From NCBI GenBank assembly GCA_047921175.1, contig JBLRWQ010000028.1, positions 1 through 37,628 of the forward strand: a stretch of 37,628 nucleotides of DNA, in the 5' to 3' direction. Shown here one piece after another: positions 18,401 to 25,417 of the stretch (position 1 is its first letter; every line of letters starts with the position of its first letter). The notes under the pieces are model-generated. The model was not told the origin of the DNA, ran no database searches, and saw nothing but the letters and a program-made list of their open reading frames with translations. This DNA comes from T1Sed10-7 sp047921175 (GTDB lineage: Bacteria; Actinomycetota; Nitriliruptoria; Nitriliruptorales; Nitriliruptoraceae). Both the position numbers and the translations under genes were made by a program.

Positions 18401-18487
18401 CGTGCGTGGCAGCCAGGAGCGACCGTCGTGCGTGACCAGCACGGCCAGCACGGCCGGTGGCGCACCCGTCGTGGTCGGAGCCGACAC
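15404..18487 (-). CDS. Giant GT2 glycosyltransferase with polytopic membrane domain
   Basis: The 1027-residue fusion has a family-2 glycosyltransferase domain at residues 12-250: VTHDGRSW at 18-25, VDNASSDGS at 46-54, a DXD-like HDDLE at 99-103, and FRDDLDLCWR at 199-208. A membrane helix follows at about 263-286, then a basic cytosolic linker to about 380. A polytopic region from about 388 to 760 has roughly ten hydrophobic helices. An extracytoplasmic part follows, with a last helix near 1000. The second half looks like a GT-C or mannosyltransferase-type membrane domain. It probably adds sugars to a lipid-linked or wall glycan. The downstream DUF5719 gene is coupled to it. The ATG at 18487 lacks a strong ribosome site; nearby GTGs in frame are alternatives. 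Confidence 0.88.
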   Translation of the reverse strand: MSAPTTTGAPPAVLAVLVTHDGRSWLPRTLASLEAQTHPDVRIVAVDNASSDGSRELLLDRLGHERVLVADRDLGFGGAVSMALDARRPSTAPYVLLVHDDLELAPDAVAQLVEALETDPRLAIVGPKLLQWDAPEQLQAVGSTIDITGRVDSGVDEGELDQGQRDQERRALYVSTAGMLVRREVLDHLGRFDARYHVFRDDLDLCWRTWLAGHDVEVVPEATAQHAAGAANYLRLGQTRFLGPRYFAERNTLATLLKNYGALRLLLVLPLFLVVGVAKTVGFLLTRRFSDAWQTVRAWLWNLAHLRETRRYRRQVQAQRTRSDAEVAELFGRLGPRIRAYAEAMASWIAGGDADPAPEPAHRDAPPPEPATATSRLRALLRRRPTLVAGLGLVLLALAGTWPLLRPGELRGGQLAPWPAAPGAFLGDHVAGWSTAGTFGTSLDPSPAQALLGLLQLLLGGSSYLAPRALLLLPFVLAWLFALRAVQPFSARRGPRVVAATAYVLSPPAIAALLTARIEALVVLAALPGLVAAFGTVARRDVPPARAWRAVAGAVLLGAVVGAFEPAVLLVVLVVSAAMAVVLAVRTDDLIWRTRVLARAAVAGLGPVLLLAPWSFQLLEPDGPLLGRPEATELAGGHLALWLLLAPGLDGFPGLVAGVGFLLAGLLGLALGWRRAQPVVLGLWVAAVVGAVAGWALDRGSQGIWAGTPLLVTAAAFAGAFAVAFATGARQLARHTFGWRQLAAVATALAVVVSLGSVAWALVRDPIDTLAVGEPTLPSFVVAEAESQGPFRVAVLTVEDGAAVYEVVDGEGPSMAAYGVPQPAAAEQAVAAALGDVLGVRDPRAADRLGRLGVRYLLVPEGAGTPELSEALLAQERLEPRPVASGELHEVVGWLPRVAVVDAAAARALDERGTLPSDAEVVALELGADGRATGTLPVPGSLLLTEVEDPGWTVTVDGAQADAPVGTPSRADGLPAGEVELTHDRRSARLAAVTWQVVLLLGVVSLALRPPGVARRPRRAPDNEVVG

Positions 18488-18731
18488 GGTTGCAGGGACC
18501 TCCAGGCGGACGCAGCGTCAGGGACGCGCGCCGGGATCCCCACATCCGGGCTCCGCTCGGAGCCCTGGCCGCACCCCGCCGATCGGGGCCTCCGCGACCA
18601 TCCCCGGGCGGGGCACACCCCGGTCACACGCGCCCGCCGAGGCTACCAGCAGGCCCCCGCGGGCCCCGTCCGACGCCGGTCCGACGGTGGTGGCCATCGC
18701 TGTGGCCGGCGGCCTGGGGCGCGCCGGGTCG

Positions 18732-18998
18732 TCAGGCGGTCAGGCGCTTCGCGCGACGGCGCTCCCGCTCGGAGAGCCCGCCCCAGATCCCGAACCGCTC
18801 GTCGTTGGCGAGAGCGTGGTCGAGACAGTCGCTGCGCACCGGGCACGTCGCGCAGATGCGCTTCGCCTCGCGCGTCGACCCACCCTTCTCGGGGAAGAAG
18901 GCCTCCGGGTCCGCGTCGAGACACTTGGCCTCCAGCATCCACACCCGATCGTCCGCGTCGAACGCCAGCTTGGTCGCGAGTTCGGCGAGCACGGCCAC
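18732..18998 (-). CDS. whiB: WhiB-family Fe-S transcription regulator (WhiB2/WhmD-like)
   Basis: The 88-residue protein has the four cluster cysteines C26, C49, C52 and C58 (C-x22-C-x2-C-x5-C), the GIWGG turn at 70-74, and a C-terminal basic helix RERRRAKRL at 79-87 for DNA contact. WhiB proteins carry a 4Fe-4S cluster and usually act with the main sigma factor. Position next to fbiA-fbiB and the Rv3258c/Rv3259 homologues matches M. tuberculosis whiB2 (Rv3260c), a cell-division and septation regulator. The GTG start has AGGAGG five bases upstream. A promoter with an inverted repeat lies in front of it. Confidence 0.95.
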   Translation of the reverse strand: MAVLAELATKLAFDADDRVWMLEAKCLDADPEAFFPEKGGSTREAKRICATCPVRSDCLDHALANDERFGIWGGLSERERRRAKRLTA

Positions 18999-19031
18999 CG
19001 AAGCCTCCTCACGTCCGACAGCGGTGGAACT

Positions 19032-19071
19032 ACACGGGTGTCATCCTGCACGACCCGTGTGGGCACGTCAA
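19032..19071 (-). promoter_or_regulatory. whiB promoter with inverted repeat
   Basis: Read on the minus strand, TTGACG (19071-19066) and CAGGAT (19048-19043) are separated by 17 bases, a good GC-rich sigma-70 promoter. ACACGGGT and ACCCGTGT (19053-19060 and 19032-19039) form a perfect 8-bp inverted repeat. One arm lies in the -35/-10 spacer and the other covers the expected transcription start. This is well placed to be a repressor operator or WhiB autoregulation site. The expected 5' leader to the GTG is about 38 bases. Confidence 0.6.
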
Positions 19072-19163
19072 GGCCGGAACCACTACCGGTTGTGGCGACG
19101 TGGCCGACGAGGCACGACCCCTTGCGTCCACCGGGGCCATCCGAAGCCATCCGGGCCGGGACG

Positions 19164-19198
19164 CCGATCGGCCCGCGCACGGGGCGCGGGCCGATCGG
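19164..19198 (-). terminator. Strong hairpin terminator after the ECF sigma gene
   Basis: A perfect 15-bp stem, left arm at 19164-19178 and right arm at 19184-19198, with loop ACGGG, begins 20 bases after the stop of the sigma gene. It separates that gene from the whiB promoter. There is no U tract, as in many actinobacterial terminators. Confidence 0.75.
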
Positions 19199-19217
19199 GG
19201 GAGCATCGGAGCGAGGG

Positions 19218-19820
19218 TCAGACGAGATCCTCGAGCGCCTCGCGCAGGCGCAGCAGGCCGTCGCGCAGGCGGGACTTGGCGGTGCCTTCGGGGATGCCGA
19301 GGACCTTCGCGACGTCCCGGTAGGTGTGCCCGCCGAAGTACGCCAGCTCGATCGCTTCGCGCTGCCGCTCGGTCAGGGTCGCGAGCGCCTTGCGCACCTG
19401 CCAGTGGTCGAGGTTGATCTGCACCTCGTCGGCGACGGCGTCGAAGGCGCGCGGCTCGTCACGGCGGGAGACCCGGTCGTCGCGGTCGCGGCTGGCCTGC
19501 TCGCTACGCACCCGGTCGACGGCGCGGCGGTGCGCCAGGGTGGTGATCCAGCCCGAGGCCGTCCCGCGCTCGGGGTCGAAACGGTCGGCCTTGCGCCAGA
19601 CCTCGACCATGACCTCCTGGGTGACCTCCTCCGCCAGGGAGCGGTCGCGCAGGACCCGCAGCGCGACGCCGAGGACCTGGGGGGTGACCCGGTCGTAGAG
19701 GCTCGCGAAGGCCTGCTGGTCACCGCCGCCGACAGCGACGAGCAGCTCCTCGGTCGCGAGGTCGGCCCAGGAGGTGCGGGCGGTGGTGGGGGTGCGGGTG
19801 GGGATCGCTGCTGCTGCCAC
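19218..19820 (-). CDS. ECF sigma factor, SigK-like
   Basis: The 200-residue sigma factor has region 2 at about residues 25-95 (ELLVAVGGGDQQAFASLYDRVTPQVLGVALRVLRDRSLAEEVTQEVMVEVWRKADRFDPERGTASGWITTLAHRRAVDRVR) and region 4 at about 140-195 (ALATLTERQREAIELAYFGGHTYRDVAKVLGIPEGTAKSRLRDGLLRLREAL). The FDPERGTASGWITTLAHRRAVD stretch is typical of ECF19/SigK. SigK factors are normally held by the membrane anti-sigma RskA encoded next door. No rskA-like gene is adjacent here: the 3' neighbour is whiB and the 5' side is non-coding. The GTG start has a weak GAGAG site. Two copies of an 11-base motif lie about 50-80 bases before the start. Confidence 0.9.
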   Translation of the reverse strand: MAAAAIPTRTPTTARTSWADLATEELLVAVGGGDQQAFASLYDRVTPQVLGVALRVLRDRSLAEEVTQEVMVEVWRKADRFDPERGTASGWITTLAHRRAVDRVRSEQASRDRDDRVSRRDEPRAFDAVADEVQINLDHWQVRKALATLTERQREAIELAYFGGHTYRDVAKVLGIPEGTAKSRLRDGLLRLREALEDLV

Positions 19821-20159
19821 GTCGGTTCCGCTCTCGTTGTGGGTCGATGCGGCACAAGGTGCCCGCCTGTCTAGGTTCTGTCAAGCCACGTGTCCAGGTT
19901 CTTGTCGAGGTCTGAGCGGTCACCGACGTGACCGGGACACCCCTGCGCGTGACCGGCCCCGCACCTCCACACGGGCGAACGACCGCAGATCGGCCCAGAA
20001 CGACCGTTCCTCGCCGAACCGGCGACGAGGGCGGTGCCGGTGCAGCACGACCGGGAGCTCGCGCTCGCGCCCGCAACCTCGACCACCCGGCGCGGAACCT
20101 GGACACCTGCAGCGTGCAGCGACCGTGCATCCTGCGCACATCGTGCCCCGCGCCGCCGC
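19821..20159. other. Intergenic region with repeated GAACCTRGACA motif
   Basis: This 339-base gap between the ECF sigma gene and fbiC holds no gene that I can support. It carries an 11-base motif three times: GAACCTAGACA (minus strand, 19878-19868), GAACCTGGACA (minus, 19901-19891) and GAACCTGGACA (plus, 20095-20105). The two minus-strand copies are 23 bases apart and stand where promoter or operator elements of the sigma gene would be. They may be autoregulatory sites. I found no clear fbiC terminator here. Confidence 0.45.
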
Positions 20160-22736
20160 TCAGACCGCCGCTGGGACCTCGCCGTAGAGGGTCGTGCGCT
20201 GCCGTGCCGGCCGCCCGGCGGCTGCCGCCGCCCCGACCAGCTCCTCGACGCTGCGACGCACGCCGTGGGCGCTCCCGGCCATGCGCGAGATCGTCTCCTC
20301 CATGAGCGTCCCACCCAGGTCGTCGCAGCCCCCGCGCAGCAGCTCGACGCCACGCTCCAGGCCCACCTTCACCCACGAGAGCTGGACGTGGTCGATCGCG
20401 CCCTGGAGCAGCAGGCGCGCGACGGCGTGGACCCGCCGGTCGTCCTCCCAGGTCGAGCCGGGCCGCGCGACACCGGCGAGGTAGATCGGGGCGAGCTGGT
20501 GCACGAAGGGCAGGGGCACGAACTCCGTGAAGCCGCCGGTCCGCTCCTGCAGCGAGCGCAGCAGCTTGAGGTGCGCGACCCAGTGCCGTGGCTCGTCGAC
20601 GTGCCCGTACATCATCGTCGACGACGACCGGAGGCCCAGCTCGTGCGCGGTGGTGACGACGTCGATCCACTGGGCGGTCGGCAGCTTGCCCTTGGTCAGC
20701 ACCCAGCGGACCTCGTCGTCGAGGATCTCCGCAGCGGTCCCGGGGATCGACCCGAGCCCCCGCCGCTTCGCCTCCTCCAGCCACTCCCGCACCGAGATGC
20801 CCAGCCGGGTCGCCCCGTTCACGACCTCCATCGGCGAGTACGCATGGATGTGGAGATCGGGGACCCTGGCAAGCACCGCGTCGAGCAGCTCGAAGTAGCT
20901 CTCGCCCGGCAGGTCCGGGTGGATCCCGCCCTGCATGCAGATCTCGGTCGCCCCGAGGTTCCACGCCTCCTCGGCGCGGTCGGCCACCTGGGTCAGCGAG
21001 AGGGTGTAGGCGTCCGGGTCGTCGCGGCGTTGGGCGAAGGCGCAGAAGCGGCAGCCGGTGTAGCAGACGTTGGTGAAGTTGATGTTCCGGTTGACGACGT
21101 AGGTCACGGTCTCGCCGACCCGGTCGGCACGCACCTCGTCCGCGGCGGCGCACAGGGCCTCGAGCTCGACACCGGTCGTGTCGAACAGCAGCAGGGCCTC
21201 GGTGTCGTCGAGGACGACGCCGGCCTGGGCACGGGCGAGCACGGCCGCGATCTCGCGTCGCAGGTGCGTGCGCGCCGGCCCCTCGACCCGCGGTGCGTTG
21301 GCGGCCAGCACCCCGTCGGCGATGACGTGCACGTCGCCGAACACGGCGCGGTGCAGGTCGTCGACCGCGGCCGCGGAACGGGCGTTGCGGCCGTCGGCCG
21401 CGGAGGCACCGGCCCCGTCACCGTCGAGCACCGCAGCCATCTCGGCGGTCACGGCGCCGGAGCTGACCTCGGGGTCCTGCCACGGCTGCCCGGTCGGTCG
21501 CACCCCTGCCCGCGCCAGGCCCTGATCGTCCAGCAGCGCGGCGACCGGGGCACGCATCCGGCCCGCCAGCCACGGGTCCGGGAGCCGCGCGTGCTCCGGG
21601 TAGATCGGCAGCCGCTGGGTCAGGACGAAGCCCTCCTCGGCGGACCGCCGGGCCAGCTCCTCCAGCTGCGGCCAGGGCGCCTCGGGGTTGACGTGGTCCG
21701 GGGTCACCGGGGAGACCCCGCCCCAGTCGTCGATACCGGCCCGCAGCAGCGCTGCGTAGCGCCCCGGGGTGAGGTTCGGGGGCGCCTGCACATGCACCGT
21801 GGGTCCCAGCACGATCCGGGCCGTCGCGATCGTGGCCAGCAGGTCCTCGAAGGTCGGCTCCGGGTGATCGCGCATGGCCGTGTCCGGCTTGGCCCGGAAG
21901 TTCTGGACGATGACCTCCTGCAGGTGGCCGTAGCGACGGTGGCTGTCCCGCAGCGCCAGCAGGGTGTCGATGCGCTCGCCGAGGGTCTCGCCGATCCCGA
22001 TCAACAGCCCCGAGGTGAACGGCACGGAGAGACGGCCGGCGTCCTCCAGGGTGGCCAGCCGGCGTGCCGGGACCTTGTCGGGGGCGTTGTGGTGCGCCTG
22101 CCCCTTGGCGAGCAGCCGCTCCGAGGTCGTCTCCAGCATGATCCCCATGGAGGCCGAGACCTGCTTGAGCGTGGCCAGCTCGGCCCAGCTCATGACGCCC
22201 GGGTTGAGGTGCGGCAGCAGCCCGGTCTCCTCGATGACCAGGATCGAGACCGCCCGCAGGTACTCGAGGGTGGTCGCGTAGCCGCGGGCCTCGAGCCACT
22301 CGCGCGCGGCCGGGTAGCGCTCCTCGGGCCTGTCCCCGAGCGTGAAGAGCAGCTCGGTGCAGCCCGCGGCCTGCCCGGCACGTGCCACCTCGAGGACCTG
22401 CTCCGGGGACCGGTAGGCGGGCACGTCCCGCTTGGGCGGCCAGGCGAAGGTGCAGTAGCCGCAGGCATCCCGGCACAGGTGGGTCAACGGCACGAAGACC
22501 TTGCGCGAGTAGGTCACCCGGCGGCGGCCATCGGGTGCCCGGCCCCACGCGCCCTCGGCGTACCACGGCGCGGCGTCCCGCACCCGGCCGGCGATCGTCA
22601 GCAGCCGCTCGAGGTCCTCGTCCCGGCAGGTCAGCAGGGCGGTGGCCTCGTCGCGCGTCAGCGTCCGGCCCTCCTCGGCCCGGTGCAGGGCCCGCGGCCG
22701 CAGCCGTGCGAGCACCGCGTCATCCAGCTCTGCCAC
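20160..22736 (-). CDS. fbiC: Fo synthase, fused CofG-CofH
   Basis: FbiC joins tyrosine and 5-amino-6-ribitylaminouracil to make Fo (7,8-didemethyl-8-hydroxy-5-deazariboflavin), the chromophore of coenzyme F420. It has two radical-SAM halves. The N-terminal CofG half has C88-x3-C92-x2-C95 (CRDACGYC); the C-terminal CofH half has C558-x3-C562-x2-C565 (CYTGCRFC). Each would bind a 4Fe-4S cluster and S-adenosylmethionine. I start it at GTG 22736 (product 858 residues, close to the 856 of M. tuberculosis FbiC) because GAGGAC precedes it; an earlier in-frame ATG at 22796 lacks a ribosome site. It is divergent from fbiA, 92 bases apart. In M. tuberculosis fbiC lies far from fbiAB. Confidence 0.97.
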   Translation of the reverse strand: MAELDDAVLARLRPRALHRAEEGRTLTRDEATALLTCRDEDLERLLTIAGRVRDAAPWYAEGAWGRAPDGRRRVTYSRKVFVPLTHLCRDACGYCTFAWPPKRDVPAYRSPEQVLEVARAGQAAGCTELLFTLGDRPEERYPAAREWLEARGYATTLEYLRAVSILVIEETGLLPHLNPGVMSWAELATLKQVSASMGIMLETTSERLLAKGQAHHNAPDKVPARRLATLEDAGRLSVPFTSGLLIGIGETLGERIDTLLALRDSHRRYGHLQEVIVQNFRAKPDTAMRDHPEPTFEDLLATIATARIVLGPTVHVQAPPNLTPGRYAALLRAGIDDWGGVSPVTPDHVNPEAPWPQLEELARRSAEEGFVLTQRLPIYPEHARLPDPWLAGRMRAPVAALLDDQGLARAGVRPTGQPWQDPEVSSGAVTAEMAAVLDGDGAGASAADGRNARSAAAVDDLHRAVFGDVHVIADGVLAANAPRVEGPARTHLRREIAAVLARAQAGVVLDDTEALLLFDTTGVELEALCAAADEVRADRVGETVTYVVNRNINFTNVCYTGCRFCAFAQRRDDPDAYTLSLTQVADRAEEAWNLGATEICMQGGIHPDLPGESYFELLDAVLARVPDLHIHAYSPMEVVNGATRLGISVREWLEEAKRRGLGSIPGTAAEILDDEVRWVLTKGKLPTAQWIDVVTTAHELGLRSSSTMMYGHVDEPRHWVAHLKLLRSLQERTGGFTEFVPLPFVHQLAPIYLAGVARPGSTWEDDRRVHAVARLLLQGAIDHVQLSWVKVGLERGVELLRGGCDDLGGTLMEETISRMAGSAHGVRRSVEELVGAAAAAGRPARQRTTLYGEVPAAV

Positions 22737-22828
22737 GTCCTCGTCCTCACCGTCGAGCGGCCCGCACGGTAGCCACCTGGTCGGGCGTCCTACCATCCCG
22801 GCACGGGCAGCGGGCCCGAGGAGGCGAC

Positions 22829-23782
22829 GTGGGGCTGGTCGTGCTGGCGGGCGGGGTCGGAGGGGCCCGGTTCCTGCGTGGGCTCCTGCGCTGCCGTGCC
22901 GCCGCCGAGGTCACCGCCATCGTCAACGTCGGCGACGACCTCGACCACCTGGGCCTGCGGATCTGCCCGGACCTCGACTCGATCACCTACTGGCTCGGCG
23001 GGGTGGTCCATCCGGAGCAGCAGTGGGGGCGGGCTGACGAGTCCCATACGGTCGCGGGCGAGCTGGCACGCTTCGGGCACGAGGCCTGGTTCACCCTCGG
23101 CGACCGCGACCTCGCCACCCACCTGCACCGCACCGCCCGGCTGCGGGCCGGGGGGACGCTGAGCGAGGTGACGGCCGAGGTCGCCGCGGCCTTCGGTGTG
23201 CAGGTGCGGCTGCTGCCGGCGACCGACGACCGGGTCGAGACCCGCATCACCACCGTGGACGGCCGGGACCTGCACTTCCAGGAGTACTGGGTGCGGGAGC
23301 GGGCCCGGCCGGCGGTCGCGTCCGTGCGCCTGGAGGGGGCCGACCGGGCCCGACCGGCGCCCGGCGTCCTCGAAGCCATCGCCGACGCCGAGGTGGTGCT
23401 GCTCGCGCCGTCCAACCCCGTGGTCTCGATCGACACGATCCTGGCCGTGCACGGCATCCGAGAGGCGGTCCTGGCCACGCCTGCGCCCGTCGTCGGCGTC
23501 TCCCCGATCGTGGCCGGCGGCGTGGTGCGCGGTATGGCCGACCGGCTGCTGGCCGCCGTGGGCACGGAGGTCTCCGCGCTCGGGGTGGCCCGGCACCACG
23601 GTGCGCTGCTCGACGGCTGGGTGCTCGACCGGCGCGACGCGGGCCTGGCCGACGGGGTGCGGGAGCTCGGGCTGGCCTGTGCCGTCACGGACACGATGAT
23701 GGACGAGGTGGACGTCGCCGCCGCGCTGGCGGGGACCTGCCTGGAGCTCGCGGACCGGATCCGGGGCGGGCGCACGCCGTGA
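22829..23782 (+). CDS. fbiA: 2-phospho-L-lactate/enolpyruvyl transferase FbiA (CofD)
   Basis: FbiA transfers the 2-phospholactate or phosphoenolpyruvate moiety from its guanosine-diphospho carrier to Fo, making F420-0 or dehydro-F420-0. The 317-residue protein begins VGLVVLAGGVGGARFLRGL, the CofD signature. It has the DLD motif in 'ICPDLDSITYWLGG' (about 47-60), 'WFTLGDRDLATHLHRT' (about 88-103) and 'LLAPSNPVVSIDTIL' (about 192-206). The GTG at 22829 follows GAGGAGG. It overlaps fbiB by GTGA, so the two are made together. Confidence 0.97.
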   Translation: MGLVVLAGGVGGARFLRGLLRCRAAAEVTAIVNVGDDLDHLGLRICPDLDSITYWLGGVVHPEQQWGRADESHTVAGELARFGHEAWFTLGDRDLATHLHRTARLRAGGTLSEVTAEVAAAFGVQVRLLPATDDRVETRITTVDGRDLHFQEYWVRERARPAVASVRLEGADRARPAPGVLEAIADAEVVLLAPSNPVVSIDTILAVHGIREAVLATPAPVVGVSPIVAGGVVRGMADRLLAAVGTEVSALGVARHHGALLDGWVLDRRDAGLADGVRELGLACAVTDTMMDEVDVAAALAGTCLELADRIRGGRTP

Positions 23783-25104
23783 GTGCCGCGCTGACCGTCG
23801 TCCCGTTGCCGACCACGCACCGCGTCCGGGCCGGCGACGACCTGGCCGACCTGCTGCTCACCACGGTCGCGGCGCAGGGGCTCACGCTGGCTGACGGGGA
23901 CGTGGTCTGCGTGGCCTCGAAGGTGGTCAGCCTGGCCGAGGGGGCGGTGGTCGCCCTGCCGCCGGGCGAGCCCCGCGACGCCCGCCGGATGCTGGCCCGC
24001 GCCGACGCGGCGGAGGTGGTCGCGGAGGCGCCGTGGGTGCTCATCACCCGCACCCGGCACGGGTTCGTGGCCGCCAACGGGGGGATCGACGCCTCGAACG
24101 TCCCCGAGGGCACAGCCCTGCTGCTGCCCCAGGCCCCGGATGCGAGCGCCGCGGCGCTGCGTCGTGCGGTGCGCACGCGCACCGGGGTGGCGATCGGCGT
24201 GCTCATCACCGACACCTTCGGCCGTCCGTGGCGCACCGGTCAGACCGACGTCGCCCTCGGGGTCGCGGGGCTGCCACCGATCCGGGACGAGCGGGGGCTC
24301 GTGGACCTCGACGGCCGGCCGCTGGAGGTCACCGAGGCGGCGGTCGCCGACGAGCTGGCCGGCGCGGCAGACCTGGTCCGGACCAAGGCCGCCGGCACCC
24401 CGTTCGTGCTGATCCGCGGCTTCGAGCCCGGCCCGGGCCGGCCCGGGACAGGCGCCGCGCTGCTGCGGGACGCGGCCACCGACCTGTTCGCCAGCGGCGG
24501 CCCGACCGCCGCCGAGCGGGCGATCGCACGGCGCCGCACGGTCCGCGACTTCGCCCCGGAGGTGCCGGTGCCCGATGCGGTGCTGGAGGCCGCCGTGCGG
24601 GCCGCCGCCACGGCCCCGGCCCCGCACGGGACCCGGCCCTGGCGCTTCCTGCGGCTGACCGAGACGACCCGGACCCGGCTGCTGGACGCCATGGCGGCGC
24701 GCTGGCGGCACGACCTCGAGCGTGACGGGGTGCCGGCCGAGGCGATCGCCCGGCGCCTGGCCCGCTCGGACGCCGTGCTGCGGCCGGCACCGGTGCTCCT
24801 GCTGCCGCTGGTCAGCCTCGCCGACGCCCACGACTACCCGGATCCGCGCCGCACCAGCGCCGAGCGTGACCTGTTCCTGCTGTCGGGTGGCGCGGCCATC
24901 CAGAACCTCCAGGTCGTCCTCGCCGCGCACGGCCTCGGCGCCGCCTGGATCAGCTCCACGGCCTTCTGCCCCGGGACGGTGCGCGACGTGCTCGGCCTCG
25001 ACGACACCGAGCAGCCGCTCGGGCTGGTCGCGATCGGGAAACCCGAGCAGCCACCGCCGCCACGGCAGCCGACCGACGGCGAGGGGCTGCTCGAGACCCG
25101 CTGA
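23779..25104 (+). CDS. fbiB: Bifunctional F420 gamma-glutamyl ligase/dehydro-F420 reductase FbiB
   Basis: FbiB adds several glutamates to F420-0 and reduces dehydro-F420-0. The 441-residue fusion has the CofE ligase domain at about 1-245, with SKVVSLAEG (47-55), GGIDASNVPEG (101-111) and TDTFGRPWRTGQTDVALG (144-161). The FMN-binding nitroreductase-like domain lies at about 246-425, with RRRTVRDF (251-258), RPWRFLRL and 'GLGAAWISSTAF'. The fusion is the actinobacterial form; methanogens have CofE alone. The GTG start overlaps the fbiA stop. The guanylyltransferase step (FbiD/CofC) is not encoded in the window. Confidence 0.97.
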   Translation: MSAALTVVPLPTTHRVRAGDDLADLLLTTVAAQGLTLADGDVVCVASKVVSLAEGAVVALPPGEPRDARRMLARADAAEVVAEAPWVLITRTRHGFVAANGGIDASNVPEGTALLLPQAPDASAAALRRAVRTRTGVAIGVLITDTFGRPWRTGQTDVALGVAGLPPIRDERGLVDLDGRPLEVTEAAVADELAGAADLVRTKAAGTPFVLIRGFEPGPGRPGTGAALLRDAATDLFASGGPTAAERAIARRRTVRDFAPEVPVPDAVLEAAVRAAATAPAPHGTRPWRFLRLTETTRTRLLDAMAARWRHDLERDGVPAEAIARRLARSDAVLRPAPVLLLPLVSLADAHDYPDPRRTSAERDLFLLSGGAAIQNLQVVLAAHGLGAAWISSTAFCPGTVRDVLGLDDTEQPLGLVAIGKPEQPPPPRQPTDGEGLLETR

Positions 25105-25203
25105 GCGACGGCGCCCCCGCAGCTAGGCTGGCCCGCAGCAGCAGGCCGCGTCGGGCCGGGACCACCCCGGCCGCGCGATCGGATGCCGAGGTGGAGCAGC
25201 ACC

Positions 25204-25386
25204 GTGGCCGAGCACGACCGGATCCCCAAGAAGCAGCGCCGGGCGCTGGCCCGTGAGGAGCGCCGCCGCGCCGAGGAGGAGGCCGCCCGCCACCGGCGGA
25301 CCCAGCGGATCCGCGCCGGCATCGCCGCCGTCGTGGTCGTCGGGGTGATCGTGGCCGTGATCGTCCAGGCCATCGTCTCCGGCTAG
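25204..25386 (+). CDS. Small tail-anchored membrane protein
   Basis: The 60-residue product has a very basic, charged helix 'KKQRRALAREERRRAEEEAARHRRTQRIR' (about 9-37) and then one membrane helix IAAVVVVGVIVAVIVQAIV (about 40-58) at the extreme C-terminus. I choose GTG 25204, which follows GAGGTGGAG; an ATG at 25183 would place that ribosome site inside the gene. The layout resembles the N-terminal anchor of actinobacterial DsbA-like proteins without the thioredoxin domain. It is about 100 bases after fbiB on the same strand. Function is not known; it could be a membrane micro-protein that recruits nucleic acid or protein with its basic helix. Confidence 0.72.
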   Translation: MAEHDRIPKKQRRALAREERRRAEEEAARHRRTQRIRAGIAAVVVVGVIVAVIVQAIVSG

Positions 25387-25390
25387 GGAT

Positions 25391-25416
25391 CGGCCAGGGA
25401 ACGGCCAGGGAGGCCG
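25391..25416. terminator. Short repeat and hairpin between convergent genes
   Basis: CGGCCAGGGA is present twice in tandem (25391-25400 and 25402-25411, period 11). The second copy forms a 5-bp hairpin CGGCC-AGGGA-GGCCG at 25402-25416, just before the stop of the minus-strand glycosyltransferase. It is a weak terminator candidate. Confidence 0.35.
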
Positions 25417-25417
25417 G

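Noticed and set aside
15821..19417. A 1198-codon plus-strand frame opposite the giant glycosyltransferase and whiB
   Set aside because: It is a Gln/Glu/Arg/Gly-rich shadow frame with no family motifs, while the minus-strand genes carry clear active-site and Cys motifs.
20034..22772. A 912-codon plus-strand frame opposite fbiC
   Set aside because: It is antisense to two radical-SAM domains with intact CxxxCxxC motifs, so it is a shadow.
22737..22796. A longer N-terminus for fbiC starting at ATG 22796
   Set aside because: There is no ribosome site, it crowds the fbiA promoter, and GTG 22736 gives the family length.
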